From Nocardioides baculatus (GTDB lineage Bacteria > Actinomycetota > Actinomycetes > Propionibacteriales > Nocardioidaceae): 64,000 bases of DNA. The stretch spans positions 1 to 64,000 of the forward strand of contig NZ_JAERSG010000005.1 in the NCBI RefSeq assembly GCF_016735675.1, read 5' to 3'. Below the pieces are notes generated by a model. It was given only the letters and a program-made list of their open reading frames with translations. It was not told the origin of the DNA and made no database searches. Shown one piece after another: positions 9,002 through 17,367 of this stretch (within the stretch, counting starts at the first letter, position 1; each line of letters begins with the position of its first letter). Both the position numbers and the translations under genes were made by a program.

Positions 9002-10105
9002 ATGAGGGGACGGCTGGCACGCAGGCTGCACGGGCTGTTCCTGTCACCCGTGCTCCGCCGCATCGGCTTCCACGTCAACCGGCTCACGGCCGGGATGGAG
9101 CGCGGCTTCTTCCTCCGCCTGATGCTCGGCCTCTTCGCCGTGGTCGCGGTGGCCTCGGTCCTGGTGACCGCGATCGAGGGCGACAAGGACTCGGTCGGCT
9201 CGGTCGCCGAGTCGTTCGGGGCGACCTTCTACTGGGGCGTCACCACGGTCATGGGCGCGGGCGACGCGTCGTACGTCACCTCCGTGGCCGGCTACCTCGT
9301 GAGCTGGCTGCTCGTGCTCTTCGGCGTGGCGATCGTCGCCGCGATCACCGGGGCGCTCGTGGGCTTCGTCATCGACTTCCTGCTGAAAGAAGGTCAGGGC
9401 ATGGGTGCAGCGGGCTACCGCGACCACATCGTGGTGTGCGGGTGGAACCCCACCGCGCGCGAGCTGATCACGGAGCTGTCCACCGACGAGTACACCCCTC
9501 GGGTCGTCGTCGTGCACGACTCGGACAAGAACCCGGCCGGGTCGCTCGCCTACTTCGTGAGCGGTGACTGCACGGACGCGGACGTGCTCAGGCGGGCGGG
9601 GATCGAGGAGGCGATGGCGGCGATCATCTGCCCCGCGGACGCCAGCAACGACGCGGACATGCGCTCGATCCTCACGGTGATGGCGGTCGAGACGATCGCA
9701 CCCCAGGTGCGCACGGTGGTGGAGGCCAACAACCCGGCGCACGTCGAGCACTTCAAGCGGGCGCGCGCCGACGAGATCGTCGTGACCTCGCGCATCGCCT
9801 CCCGGCTGCTCGCCCGCTCGTCGCTCTACCCGGGCATCGCGGGCATCGTCACCGACATCGTGTCCGGCGGCGAGGGGTCCGAGCTCTACCGCGTCACCCT
9901 CCCCGACGAGTACATCGGCCTCTCCGTCGACGAGCTCTCGTCGCGGATGCGGAGCGAGCACAACGCCACCCTCCTCGCGGTCGGCCGCGAGTCCGCGTCG
10001 TTCGTCAACCCCGGCCCCGGCTTCCGGCTCCAGCCCGGCGACGACGCGGTGGTCGTCGCCGAGTCGCTGGGCACGCTCGCACCGCTGAAGGTCGACAACG
10101 GCTGA
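9002..10105 (+). CDS. Two-transmembrane potassium channel with RCK (TrkA-N) domain
   Basis: A 367-residue protein with two hydrophobic segments (about 38-58 and 92-120), a pore loop between them, and a cytoplasmic Rossmann-type RCK domain (HIVVCGWNPTARELI, about residue 137 on) followed by a C-terminal ligand-binding TrkA-C-like region. This is the layout of ligand-gated bacterial potassium channels. The filter is unusual: where most channels have TVGYGD this one reads VMGAGD at residues 83-88. Selectivity for potassium is therefore uncertain. It stands alone and ends in a hairpin shared with the convergent gene. Confidence 0.8.
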   Translation: MRGRLARRLHGLFLSPVLRRIGFHVNRLTAGMERGFFLRLMLGLFAVVAVASVLVTAIEGDKDSVGSVAESFGATFYWGVTTVMGAGDASYVTSVAGYLVSWLLVLFGVAIVAAITGALVGFVIDFLLKEGQGMGAAGYRDHIVVCGWNPTARELITELSTDEYTPRVVVVHDSDKNPAGSLAYFVSGDCTDADVLRRAGIEEAMAAIICPADASNDADMRSILTVMAVETIAPQVRTVVEANNPAHVEHFKRARADEIVVTSRIASRLLARSSLYPGIAGIVTDIVSGGEGSELYRVTLPDEYIGLSVDELSSRMRSEHNATLLAVGRESASFVNPGPGFRLQPGDDAVVVAESLGTLAPLKVDNG

Positions 10106-10121
10106 GCCCGACGCTCAGCCG
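10099..10121. terminator. Bidirectional hairpin covering two convergent stop codons
   Basis: CGGCTGAGC and GCTCAGCCG form a perfect 9-bp stem with a 5-base loop. The stem includes the TGA of the potassium channel gene and the TGA of the convergent HesB-like gene. No T-run follows, as is usual for high-GC actinobacterial hairpins. Confidence 0.6.
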
Positions 10122-10396
10122 GCGCGTACGACGAAGTGGATCTGGCCGGTCTCCCCGGTGACGGCGTCCAGGAGGTGGCCGTCGACCCGCGGCTCGGCCT
10201 CGTCGTCGAGGTAGAGGCGCGCGCCGTCGTCCTCCACGATGCGGTCCCCCGGCTCCGGCGCGGCCACCGTCCGTACGTCGAGGGTCTCGGCGTGGGGCTC
10301 GGGCGCGGCGATCCGGAGGCCGGACCGACGTCCGACCCGGGGGTGCGCCGTGACCTGTCGGACGACGCGGTGTGCGCGGGGAGTCATGGTGATCAT
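10115..10396 (-). CDS. HesB/IscA-like small protein lacking cysteines
   Basis: A 93-residue protein. The ATG at 10396 is chosen because AAGGAG lies just upstream. The opening MITMTPRAHRVVRQ and the later DGARLYLDDEA resemble the A-type Fe-S carrier fold (HesB/IscA). No cysteine is present, so the usual cluster ligands (Cys, then Cys-Gly-Cys) are missing and Fe-S transfer is unlikely. Similar cysteine-free HesB-like proteins occur in actinobacteria without assigned function. It is transcribed alone. Confidence 0.65.
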   Translation of the reverse strand: MITMTPRAHRVVRQVTAHPRVGRRSGLRIAAPEPHAETLDVRTVAAPEPGDRIVEDDGARLYLDDEAEPRVDGHLLDAVTGETGQIHFVVRAG

Positions 10397-10534
10397 GTCG
10401 TCTCCTTCTCGCTCGGGTGGCACCGGCTCGGTGCCCGTCCTTCCATCAAGACAGCGCTCGGACGTGCGGGCAAGGAAGGTGGCGGACGTGGTCGGGGACT
10501 GTCCGGGAGGCGTCACCGGCCTGTCATCCGATCG

Positions 10535-11206
10535 TCATGTCGGCGGGTCGGGGCACCCGATGTCGCCCGCGTCGGCGATGCCGTCGGCGAGTCGTCCGGG
10601 CAGCAGCACGGCGTAGTCCTTCGCCGTGACGTCACCGGTCGCGAGCGCACCGCCGGGCAGGGGGACGTCGACCGCCTGGCCGGATGTCACGAGCCGCACG
10701 GCGCGCACCCCCGGCGCCGACGTCACCGAGAGCACGATCTGGCCGACGGCCAGAGGGAGTCGCTCGGCGTCACCGACGGCGACGGGGTCGAGCACGACCT
10801 CGGCGACACCCGAGACGACCCGCGCCAGCCCGAGCGCGGCCGTGGACGGGATGGCCGAGGCCAGGCCGCTGTCGCGCTGCGCCGCGGTGGGTGCTGCCTC
10901 GAGCGCGTCCAGCACCTCCCGCACGACGACCTCGGGCGGGCGGTCGCACGACGAGTCCACGGTCGCGGGAGCCAGCCTGTCGTCCGGTCCGACCCAGAAC
11001 ACGACCGGGACGTCCCCCGGCAGCGTCGTGACGTCGCTCGGCGAGCCCGAGGTGGCGTCACCGGCGCCGAGCAGGTCGTAGGGCACGGACGAGTCCTCGA
11101 CCACCTGGGTGCGGCTCCCGTCGGGGAGTCCGCAGCCGCCCGTCCCCGCCGCGAGGACGACCGTGAGCAGGAGCGGGACCCCACGACGACGCCGGACGCG
11201 GCTCAC
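10535..11206 (-). CDS. GerMN-domain lipoprotein of a two-component operon (LpqB-like, short)
   Basis: About 223 residues starting at the GTG that overlaps the upstream kinase stop. A signal sequence ends in a lipobox (GTGGC, Cys about residue 25), so the protein should be lipid-anchored outside the membrane. The rest resembles one GerMN domain (VVFWVGPDDRLAPATV, then VVREVLDALEAAP). In MtrA-MtrB-LpqB operons the third gene is a GerMN lipoprotein that modulates the sensor kinase, but LpqB is near 580 residues with a C-terminal beta-propeller that is absent here. It is probably a sensory accessory of the kinase next door. Confidence 0.75.
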   Translation of the reverse strand: MSRVRRRRGVPLLLTVVLAAGTGGCGLPDGSRTQVVEDSSVPYDLLGAGDATSGSPSDVTTLPGDVPVVFWVGPDDRLAPATVDSSCDRPPEVVVREVLDALEAAPTAAQRDSGLASAIPSTAALGLARVVSGVAEVVLDPVAVGDAERLPLAVGQIVLSVTSAPGVRAVRLVTSGQAVDVPLPGGALATGDVTAKDYAVLLPGRLADGIADAGDIGCPDPPT

Positions 11207-12576
11207 CGGTCCACCTCCGGGCGTGACAGGGGGAGACGTACGACGAACTCCGCGCCGCCGCCGTCCGCACCGGCGCACCGCACCGTGCCGCCGTGGCGGC
11301 GCACCGTCTCGGCGACGATGCTGAGGCCGAGACCGCTGCCGGTCCCCACCTTCGTGCCGCCGGCCCGGGCGAAGCGTTCGAAGATCCGCTCGCGCTCGTC
11401 CGGCGGCACGCCGGGGCCGGTGTCGCGGACGGTGATGTCGACGTGGTCGCCGCGTACCTCCGTGCGCACGCTCGCGAGCCCGCCGCCGTGCAGCTCGGCG
11501 TTGCGCACCAGGTTCACCAGCGCTCGCACCATCTGCGGGCGGTCGACGAGCACCTGCGCCCCGGATCCGTCGGAGCGCACGTCGAGCCCCTCCGCACCGC
11601 CCGTCGCCAGCGCGTGCCGGACGAGGTCGTCGACCGCGGTGGGCGAGAGCGCCGACTCGTCGATCCCCGCCTCCAGCCGACCGAGCGCGAGCAGGTCCTC
11701 GAGGGCCCGCCGGAAGCGCGCCAGCTCGTCGGCCATCAGCCCGACGGCCCGCTGGGACTGCGGGCTGAGGTCGCGGGCGCGCTGGAGCAGCGCGAGGCTG
11801 GTGGTCAGGGTCGTCAGCGGGGTGCGCAGCTCGTGGCTCACGTCCGCAGCGAACCGGGCGTCGCGCTCGATGCGGTCGTGCAGGTCGTCGACCATGTGGT
11901 TGAAGGAGTCCACCAGCACCGACAGGTCCGGGTCGTCGCTGCCCGCCAGCCGTCGGTGGAGGTCCCCTGCGGAGATGTCCGTGGCGGCGCGCGACACCTC
12001 GCGCAGCGGCGAGAGCAGCCGACCGCTCGCCGTGCGTCCCAGCGCGGCGCCCGCGAGGGTGGTCAGCGCGGCGCCGACGGCCAGCGCGAGGGCCAGGGTG
12101 TGCAGCGTCGCCTGCAGCTCGTCGGCCACCGCGATCTCGAAGTACTGCGCGTCGACGGACGGCAGCGGGATGCCCACCACGACGGCGTGCGGGTCGGTGC
12201 GGTCGGTCCACGCGAGGCTCGCCGACCCCTCGTCCACCGTGGGACGCACCCCCGCGGTCAGCGCCTCGCCCGACTGGTCGAGGGTCGAGGAGAACCACTG
12301 TCCGCGTCGGTACACGTGCATCGACGCTCCGGCCGGCGGTGCCACGGCCCCGAGCGCCTCGCTGACGCTGGTGCCGGCCGTGGCCAGGCCGTCACGCACG
12401 AGCGCCGCGTCGGCGTACGCCTGCCGCAGCGCCGTGCGCTCACGCTGCTCGACGAGGAGCTGACGTGCGGAGACGTACGTCCCCACCGACAGCGCCACCG
12501 ACAGCAGCAGCGCGCCCAGGGCGAACGTCGCCGTCACCGACGCGCGCAGGCCCGGACGCACTGCTCGACCCGTCAC
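11203..12576 (-). CDS. Membrane sensor histidine kinase
   Basis: About 457 residues. A TM helix near residues 12-34, an extracytoplasmic domain of about 125 residues, a second TM around 165-185, a HAMP domain (LLSPLREVSRAATDISAGDL), the HisKA box FAADVSHELRTPLTTL and an ATPase domain (NLVRNAELHGGG, DTGPGVP, GTGSGLGLSIV) follow in order. The GTG start overlaps the response regulator stop and its own stop overlaps the lipoprotein start, giving a three-gene coupled operon. The layout resembles MtrB, though the genomic neighbours of mtrAB are absent, so this may be a paralogous system. The signal is unknown. Confidence 0.9.
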   Translation of the reverse strand: MTGRAVRPGLRASVTATFALGALLLSVALSVGTYVSARQLLVEQRERTALRQAYADAALVRDGLATAGTSVSEALGAVAPPAGASMHVYRRGQWFSSTLDQSGEALTAGVRPTVDEGSASLAWTDRTDPHAVVVGIPLPSVDAQYFEIAVADELQATLHTLALALAVGAALTTLAGAALGRTASGRLLSPLREVSRAATDISAGDLHRRLAGSDDPDLSVLVDSFNHMVDDLHDRIERDARFAADVSHELRTPLTTLTTSLALLQRARDLSPQSQRAVGLMADELARFRRALEDLLALGRLEAGIDESALSPTAVDDLVRHALATGGAEGLDVRSDGSGAQVLVDRPQMVRALVNLVRNAELHGGGLASVRTEVRGDHVDITVRDTGPGVPPDERERIFERFARAGGTKVGTGSGLGLSIVAETVRRHGGTVRCAGADGGGAEFVVRLPLSRPEVDR

Positions 12577-13304
12577 CGAGCGTCGAGCCGGTAGCCCAGA
12601 CCGCGGACCGTGACCAGCGTCCGCGGCTCGGCCGGGTCGAGCTCGAGCTTCTTGCGCAGTCGCCGGACGTGCACGTCGACGATCCGCTCGTCGCCGAAGA
12701 ACCCGCGGTCCCACACGTGGTCGAGCAGGGCGGCCCGGCTCAGCACGCGACCGGCGTTCTCGGACAGCACGGTGAGCAGCTTGTACTCCGTCATGGTCAG
12801 GTGGATCTCCCGCTCGCCGCGTCGCAGGTGAGCGGCGGCGCGGTCGAAGACGAGCGGGCCGGCGCCGGAGTCGAGGACGAAGACCTCGCCGGCGTGGGGG
12901 GCGTCCGGCTGCTGATCCGGCGAGGACGCCGCCTGTGCCAGCGCCGGCCGCCGCAGCAGCGCGCGGAGACGAGCCTGCACCTCCGTGACGTCGAAGGGCT
13001 TGCTGACGTAGTCGTCGGCGCCGGCCTCGAGGGCGGAGACGATGTCCTGCACGCCGTCCCGGGCGCTGATGACCACGATGGGGGCGTCGGTGAGCGGGCG
13101 CGCGCGCCGGATGAACGTGAAGCCGTCCACGCCACCCAGCATCAGGTCGACCAGCATGATCTCGATGTCGCGCTCCTCGACGAGCCGGAGCGCGGTCTCC
13201 GCGTCTCCCGCCTCCTCGACCTCGTAGTCGTCGTCCTCGAGCACCAGGCGGAGCGACGTGCGCAGGCCGATGTCGTCCTCGAGCACCAGTACGCGAGTCG
13301 TCAT
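12573..13304 (-). CDS. OmpR/PhoB-type response regulator
   Basis: A 243-residue regulator. The receiver domain has acidic residues E9/D10/D11, the phospho-acceptor D53 (MLVDLMLGG) and the KPFD lysine. The C-terminal winged helix has the usual LTMTEYKLLTVLSENAG and [12 protein letters not shown] segments. The ATG at 13304 is preceded by GGTGGAG; an in-frame GTG at 13313 is less well placed. It is the first gene of the operon with the kinase and the lipoprotein, and its promoter lies in the space shared with the divergent PRC-barrel gene. Confidence 0.92.
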   Translation of the reverse strand: MTTRVLVLEDDIGLRTSLRLVLEDDDYEVEEAGDAETALRLVEERDIEIMLVDLMLGGVDGFTFIRRARPLTDAPIVVISARDGVQDIVSALEAGADDYVSKPFDVTEVQARLRALLRRPALAQAASSPDQQPDAPHAGEVFVLDSGAGPLVFDRAAAHLRRGEREIHLTMTEYKLLTVLSENAGRVLSRAALLDHVWDRGFFGDERIVDVHVRRLRKKLELDPAEPRTLVTVRGLGYRLDAR

Positions 13305-13468
13305 GGGCTCCACCTAACCATCGCGGCCGATGCCGGCGGTCCGACCGACGGCTCGGCGGCTTTGTCACGGAACTGCAATGGGTCGATCAGGTTCCCCGTC
13401 ATCTCCGGCTGGCACCGTTGAGGCACGTGAGGACGCAGGTGCCGTACATGAACGAGGAGGAGTCGACG

Positions 13469-13879
13469 ATGACGATGGTGCACGAGCTCGTGCCACTCGG
13501 TGCGGGCGCCATGGCGTTGGCCGATCAGCAGGACGACGTGCGGGGAATGCCGGTGATGGACGTGCGCGACCACCGGGTGGGCGAGGTGGAGGAGATCCTC
13601 CTCGACCCCGACCAGCGTCGGGCGCGGCTGCTCGTCGTCGCCTCCGGAGGTTTCCTCGGACTCGCCCAGCACCACCGGCTGGTGCCGGTGGACGCCGTGG
13701 CCCGGGTGCGCGACGCCGTGCTCCTCGAGCGCAGCGACCTCCACGTCGAGTCCGGCTTCGACTACGACCCCGAACCGCCAGGCCCCGTCGACTACCGCCC
13801 CGTCTACAGCTACTTCGGCTACACGCCCTACTGGGAGGACGGCTACCCCTCGCCGTACTTCCACGACCGGGACAGATGA
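13469..13879 (+). CDS. PRC-barrel domain protein
   Basis: A 136-residue protein. The ATG at 13469 follows GAGGAGGAG at a good distance; upstream in-frame starts lack this. Residues 25-90 (MDVRDHRVGEVEEILLDP, RARLLVVASGGFLGL) form a PRC-barrel as in photosynthetic reaction centre H subunits and RimM. The C-terminus is rich in Tyr, Pro and Phe. Such proteins are commonly stress-induced in actinobacteria. Divergent transcription from the two-component operon makes it a plausible target of that system, which is inference. Confidence 0.75.
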   Translation: MTMVHELVPLGAGAMALADQQDDVRGMPVMDVRDHRVGEVEEILLDPDQRRARLLVVASGGFLGLAQHHRLVPVDAVARVRDAVLLERSDLHVESGFDYDPEPPGPVDYRPVYSYFGYTPYWEDGYPSPYFHDRDR

Positions 13880-13882
13880 CCG

Positions 13883-13952
13883 CTCGCCGCTGGGGGGCGG
13901 CGAGTGCATGTGGGGAAGAGAAGCCCTCCGGGTCATGGGCCCGGGGGGCTTC
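13883..13952 (+). terminator. Two consecutive hairpins after the PRC-barrel gene
   Basis: The first hairpin pairs CTCGCCGC (13883-13890) with GCGGCGAG (13897-13904). The second pairs GAAGCCCTCCGGG (13920-13932) with CCCGGGGGGCTTC (13940-13952), with a single G-T pair. Together they should end transcription before the AGCS gene at 14079. Confidence 0.7.
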
Positions 13953-14078
13953 ACCCCGCCCGGCGCACGTGGCGCGACGGTCCCGGGTCAGTTGTGCGAC
14001 AAGGCTGTCACACAGGTTGTCGCCCGCAGGCGGGTCTTGGTTGCATCGACGCACCCGACCGAGATGTGGTGATCGCTG

Positions 14079-15608
14079 ATGGCGACGGACAACCAGTGGG
14101 AGTGGCTCGCGGCCATCGAGGACGCGATCAACTCGACCTTCGACCCGGTCGCCGCCGCGGTGACGTCGGTGATCTTCTACGCACCGACCATCGGTGGCGT
14201 CACGTTCCCGCTGATCGTGCTGTGGCTCGTCGTCGCCGCGATCGTCTTCACCATCTACTTCAAGGGCATCCAGTTCGTCTCGTGGCGCACCAGCCTCGAC
14301 CTGGTGCGCGGCAAGTTCTCCCGTGCCAGCGACCCGGGCGAGGTGACGCACTTCCAGGCGCTGTCGTCCGCGGTGTCAGGGACCGTCGGGCTCGGCAACA
14401 TCGCCGGCGTGGGGGCGGCGGTCACGCTCGGCGGGCCGGGGGCGACGTTCTGGATGATCGTCGCTGGGCTCTTCGGCATGTGCACCAAGTTCGTCGAGTG
14501 CACGCTCGGGGTGAAGTACCGCGAGGTGCACGAGGACGGCAGTGTCACCGGTGGGCCGTTCCGCTACCTGCCGGTCGCCTTCGAGCGCTTCGGCAGCGGC
14601 GCCTCGCGCGCGCTGACCCTCGTCTTCGCCGTTGCGCTGTTCCTGTTCGGGGCCGTCGGCGGCAACATGTTCCAGGCCAATCAGACCTTCGCCCAGGCGC
14701 GCGAGGTGACCGGTGGGGACGACGGGTTCCTCGGTTCCTCCGGGTCGGCCCTGGTCTTCGGACTGGTGCTGGCCTTCCTCGTCGGGGCCGTCATCCTCGG
14801 CGGCATCACCTCGATCGCGCGGGTCACCTCGCGGCTCGTGCCGGCCATGGGCCTGCTCTACCTCGGCACCTGCCTTCTGGTGATCTCGGGCAACATCGGC
14901 AACGTGCCCGGCGCGATCGGGGAGATCGTCTCGGGCGCCTTCGCGCCCGAAGGCGTCGCGGGCGGCGCGGTCGGCGTGCTGATCATCGGCTTCCAGCGCG
15001 CGGCGTTCTCCAACGAGGCAGGCGTCGGCTCGGCGCCGATCGCCCACTCCGCGGTCAAGACCAAGCACCCGGTGAGCGAGGGTTTCGTCGCCCTCCTCGA
15101 GCCCTTCATCGACACCGTCATCATCTGCACGCTGACCGCGCTGACCATCGTCATCGCCGACGCGCCCTACTACGCCGAGCAGCGCGAGGTCGTCGCCAGT
15201 GGCGGCCCGACCCCCGACGGCGTCGTCGTGACCTCCCGGGCCTTCGAGACCTTCCTCCCGCAGTTCCCGGTGATCCTGGCCATCGCGGTGGCGCTCTTCG
15301 CCTTCTCCACCCTGATCACCTGGTCCTACTACACGATGAAGGCCTGGACCGAGATCTTCGGACGGTCCCGGCGCAGTGAGGCGACGTTCAAGGTCGTCTT
15401 CTGCTGCTTCACCGTGATCGGCAGCGTCATCACGTTCACCTCGGTCCTCGACTTCGCGGACTCGATGCTCTTCGTGTGCGCCATCGTCAACCTGCTCGCC
15501 TGCTACCTGCTCCTGCCCAAGGTGCGCGACGAGCTGCGGTCCTTCCGCGAGGGACGCCGCAACGGCTCGATCACGGAGGTCCCGGTCGAGGAGCGCGCCA
15601 CGACCTGA
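14079..15608 (+). CDS. Alanine/glycine:cation symporter (AGCS family)
   Basis: A 509-residue membrane protein with about ten transmembrane segments. The AGCS signature region GTVGLGNIAGVGAAVTLGGPGA and the later GFQRAAFSNEAGVGSAPIAHS are present. The family imports alanine or glycine with sodium or protons. The last 38 bases overlap the convergent PAP2 gene. No regulator lies alongside. Confidence 0.93.
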   Translation: MATDNQWEWLAAIEDAINSTFDPVAAAVTSVIFYAPTIGGVTFPLIVLWLVVAAIVFTIYFKGIQFVSWRTSLDLVRGKFSRASDPGEVTHFQALSSAVSGTVGLGNIAGVGAAVTLGGPGATFWMIVAGLFGMCTKFVECTLGVKYREVHEDGSVTGGPFRYLPVAFERFGSGASRALTLVFAVALFLFGAVGGNMFQANQTFAQAREVTGGDDGFLGSSGSALVFGLVLAFLVGAVILGGITSIARVTSRLVPAMGLLYLGTCLLVISGNIGNVPGAIGEIVSGAFAPEGVAGGAVGVLIIGFQRAAFSNEAGVGSAPIAHSAVKTKHPVSEGFVALLEPFIDTVIICTLTALTIVIADAPYYAEQREVVASGGPTPDGVVVTSRAFETFLPQFPVILAIAVALFAFSTLITWSYYTMKAWTEIFGRSRRSEATFKVVFCCFTVIGSVITFTSVLDFADSMLFVCAIVNLLACYLLLPKVRDELRSFREGRRNGSITEVPVEERATT

Positions 15609-16497
15609 TCCGCTCGCGCAACGAGCCGGGCGTCGGTCCCGCGGTGTCGGCACCCGTCGCCATCGGCCCGGCCAGCTGGGCGAAGGTGGTGACGGTGAGG
15701 GCGGCCGCGAGGCCGATCCCGGCCAGCACGACACCCGCGTCGAGGAAGCCGCCCCACCCGCCGCCGGGCCGTACGCCGACGGCGAGCAGACCCGCGACGG
15801 CGAGGACGACCCCGGTGGTCGCGAAGATCCGGTGCGGCCGGGCCGATGCCATGCTCGGCATCCCGCCGCGCAGCACGCTCCAGGTCGTCAGGACGGCAGT
15901 GCCCCACGCCAGCGAGACGAGCAGCGCGCCCACGATGTCGGCGGGGCGGTGCCAGCTGGCGACCAGGGTCGCCGCCGCCGTGACGGTGACGGCGCCCGAG
16001 CCCACGAGGGAGACCGTCGTCCGGGCCGCGCCGGGAGCGACGAGCAGGGCGGCGAACACCAGGGAGACGACCACCGTCGCATGGCCGCTGGGGAAGCTCT
16101 CGACCGTCAGGTAGCCGTGGTCGGCCCGCTCCGTGAGCGCCTTGATCGCCTGGGTGGTCACGTTGGCGCCGAGGGCCAGCACGGCGGCGGCCGCCGCGGC
16201 GACGTAGCGTCCACGCAGCACGGCGACGGCCACTGCCACGAGCACCGCCACGGCGATCGAGCCGAGGGAGACGTTGCCCAGCACTCCGACCAGACGGCGC
16301 GTCGTCGCCTCGTCGCCCGCCACGACGTCCATGCCGGCCTGGTCGAGCGCCTGGCCGAGCCGTGTCTGCTGGCTGCGGTCGCCCAGCCACACCACGGCGA
16401 CAACGCAGAGCAGGCCCACGCCGGCGCACGCCGCCGTGCTGCGCCAGCGCTCCCACTGCGCGCGGAGAAGGCCCCGTTCCCCCCGCTCCGGCTGCAT
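15571..16497 (-). CDS. PAP2-family membrane phosphatase
   Basis: About 308 residues with roughly six transmembrane helices. The three PAP2 motifs appear in order: KALTERADHG, FPSGHATV and SWHRPADI, the last two holding the catalytic histidines. The family dephosphorylates lipid phosphates or polyprenyl diphosphates at the membrane. The ATG at 16497 is preferred over one seven codons upstream. The 3' end overlaps the AGCS gene by 38 bases, and the 5' end is divergent from ddaH. Confidence 0.85.
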   Translation of the reverse strand: MQPERGERGLLRAQWERWRSTAACAGVGLLCVVAVVWLGDRSQQTRLGQALDQAGMDVVAGDEATTRRLVGVLGNVSLGSIAVAVLVAVAVAVLRGRYVAAAAAAVLALGANVTTQAIKALTERADHGYLTVESFPSGHATVVVSLVFAALLVAPGAARTTVSLVGSGAVTVTAAATLVASWHRPADIVGALLVSLAWGTAVLTTWSVLRGGMPSMASARPHRIFATTGVVLAVAGLLAVGVRPGGGWGGFLDAGVVLAGIGLAAALTVTTFAQLAGPMATGADTAGPTPGSLRERIRSWRAPRPGPP

Positions 16498-16587
16498 GCG
16501 CCCATCGTGGCACGGCACTCGTACCGTGCCGGGTCACGGACGAGCGCTCGCGGGGAGCACGCCGTCCCGGTCTTGTACGTTCGGCCC

Positions 16588-17367
16588 ATGGAGTCCCGCC
16601 ACGCCCTGGTCAGGCAGCCGTCGTCGCGGCTCGGAGACGGGCTCGTCACCCACATCGAGCGCACCGAGGTCGACATCGACCTCGCGCGGCGCCAGTGGCA
16701 GGCGTACGTCGACGCGCTGCACGCGGCCGGGTGGACCACCACCGAGGTCGAGCCGGCCGACGACCACCCCGACGCCGTCTTCGTCGAGGACACGATGGTC
16801 GTCTACGGCGACCTCGCCGTGATCGCCCGTCCCGGCGCCGACGAGCGCCGCGGGGAGACGGAGGCGGCCGAGGCGGCGGTGCGCGGCCACGGCTACCGCA
16901 TCGCTCGCATCGAGGCGCCCGGCACCCTCGACGGCGGCGACGTGCTCAAACACGACGGCACGGTCTGGGTCGGCGTCGGCGGTCGGACCAACGAGGCCGG
17001 CGTCGACCAGCTGCGCGAGCTCCTCGCGCCTCTCGGCGCCGACGTGGTCGGCGTACCGGTCGAGAAGGTGCTGCACCTCAAGTCCGCGGTCACCGCCCTG
17101 CCCGACGGCACCGTCGTCGGCCACCTGCCGCTCGTCGACGAGCCCGACGTGTGGGCCGGGCACTTCCTCGCCGTGCCGGAGGAGTCCGGCGCGCACGTCG
17201 TGCTCCTCGACGGCTCGACGGTGCTGATGGCCGCCTCCGCGCCGGAGTCCGCAGCGTTGTTCCGCGACCGCGGCCTCGACGTCGTCACCGTCGACATCTC
17301 CGAGTTCGAGAAGATGGAGGGCTGCGTGACCTGCCTGTCCGTCCGGTTGCGCGACCTGCCGTCGTGA
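16588..17367 (+). CDS. ddaH: Dimethylarginine dimethylaminohydrolase
   Basis: A 259-residue enzyme of the guanidine-modifying superfamily. It has the substrate-binding FVEDTMVV, LDGGDVL, the catalytic His region HLKSAVTALPDG and the nucleophile Cys in GCVTCLSV near the C-terminus. It hydrolyses methylarginines to citrulline and methylamines. A TACGTT hexamer at 16576-16581 ends six bases before the ATG, which suggests a leaderless mRNA. The stop overlaps the cutC start. Confidence 0.88.
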   Translation: MESRHALVRQPSSRLGDGLVTHIERTEVDIDLARRQWQAYVDALHAAGWTTTEVEPADDHPDAVFVEDTMVVYGDLAVIARPGADERRGETEAAEAAVRGHGYRIARIEAPGTLDGGDVLKHDGTVWVGVGGRTNEAGVDQLRELLAPLGADVVGVPVEKVLHLKSAVTALPDGTVVGHLPLVDEPDVWAGHFLAVPEESGAHVVLLDGSTVLMAASAPESAALFRDRGLDVVTVDISEFEKMEGCVTCLSVRLRDLPS

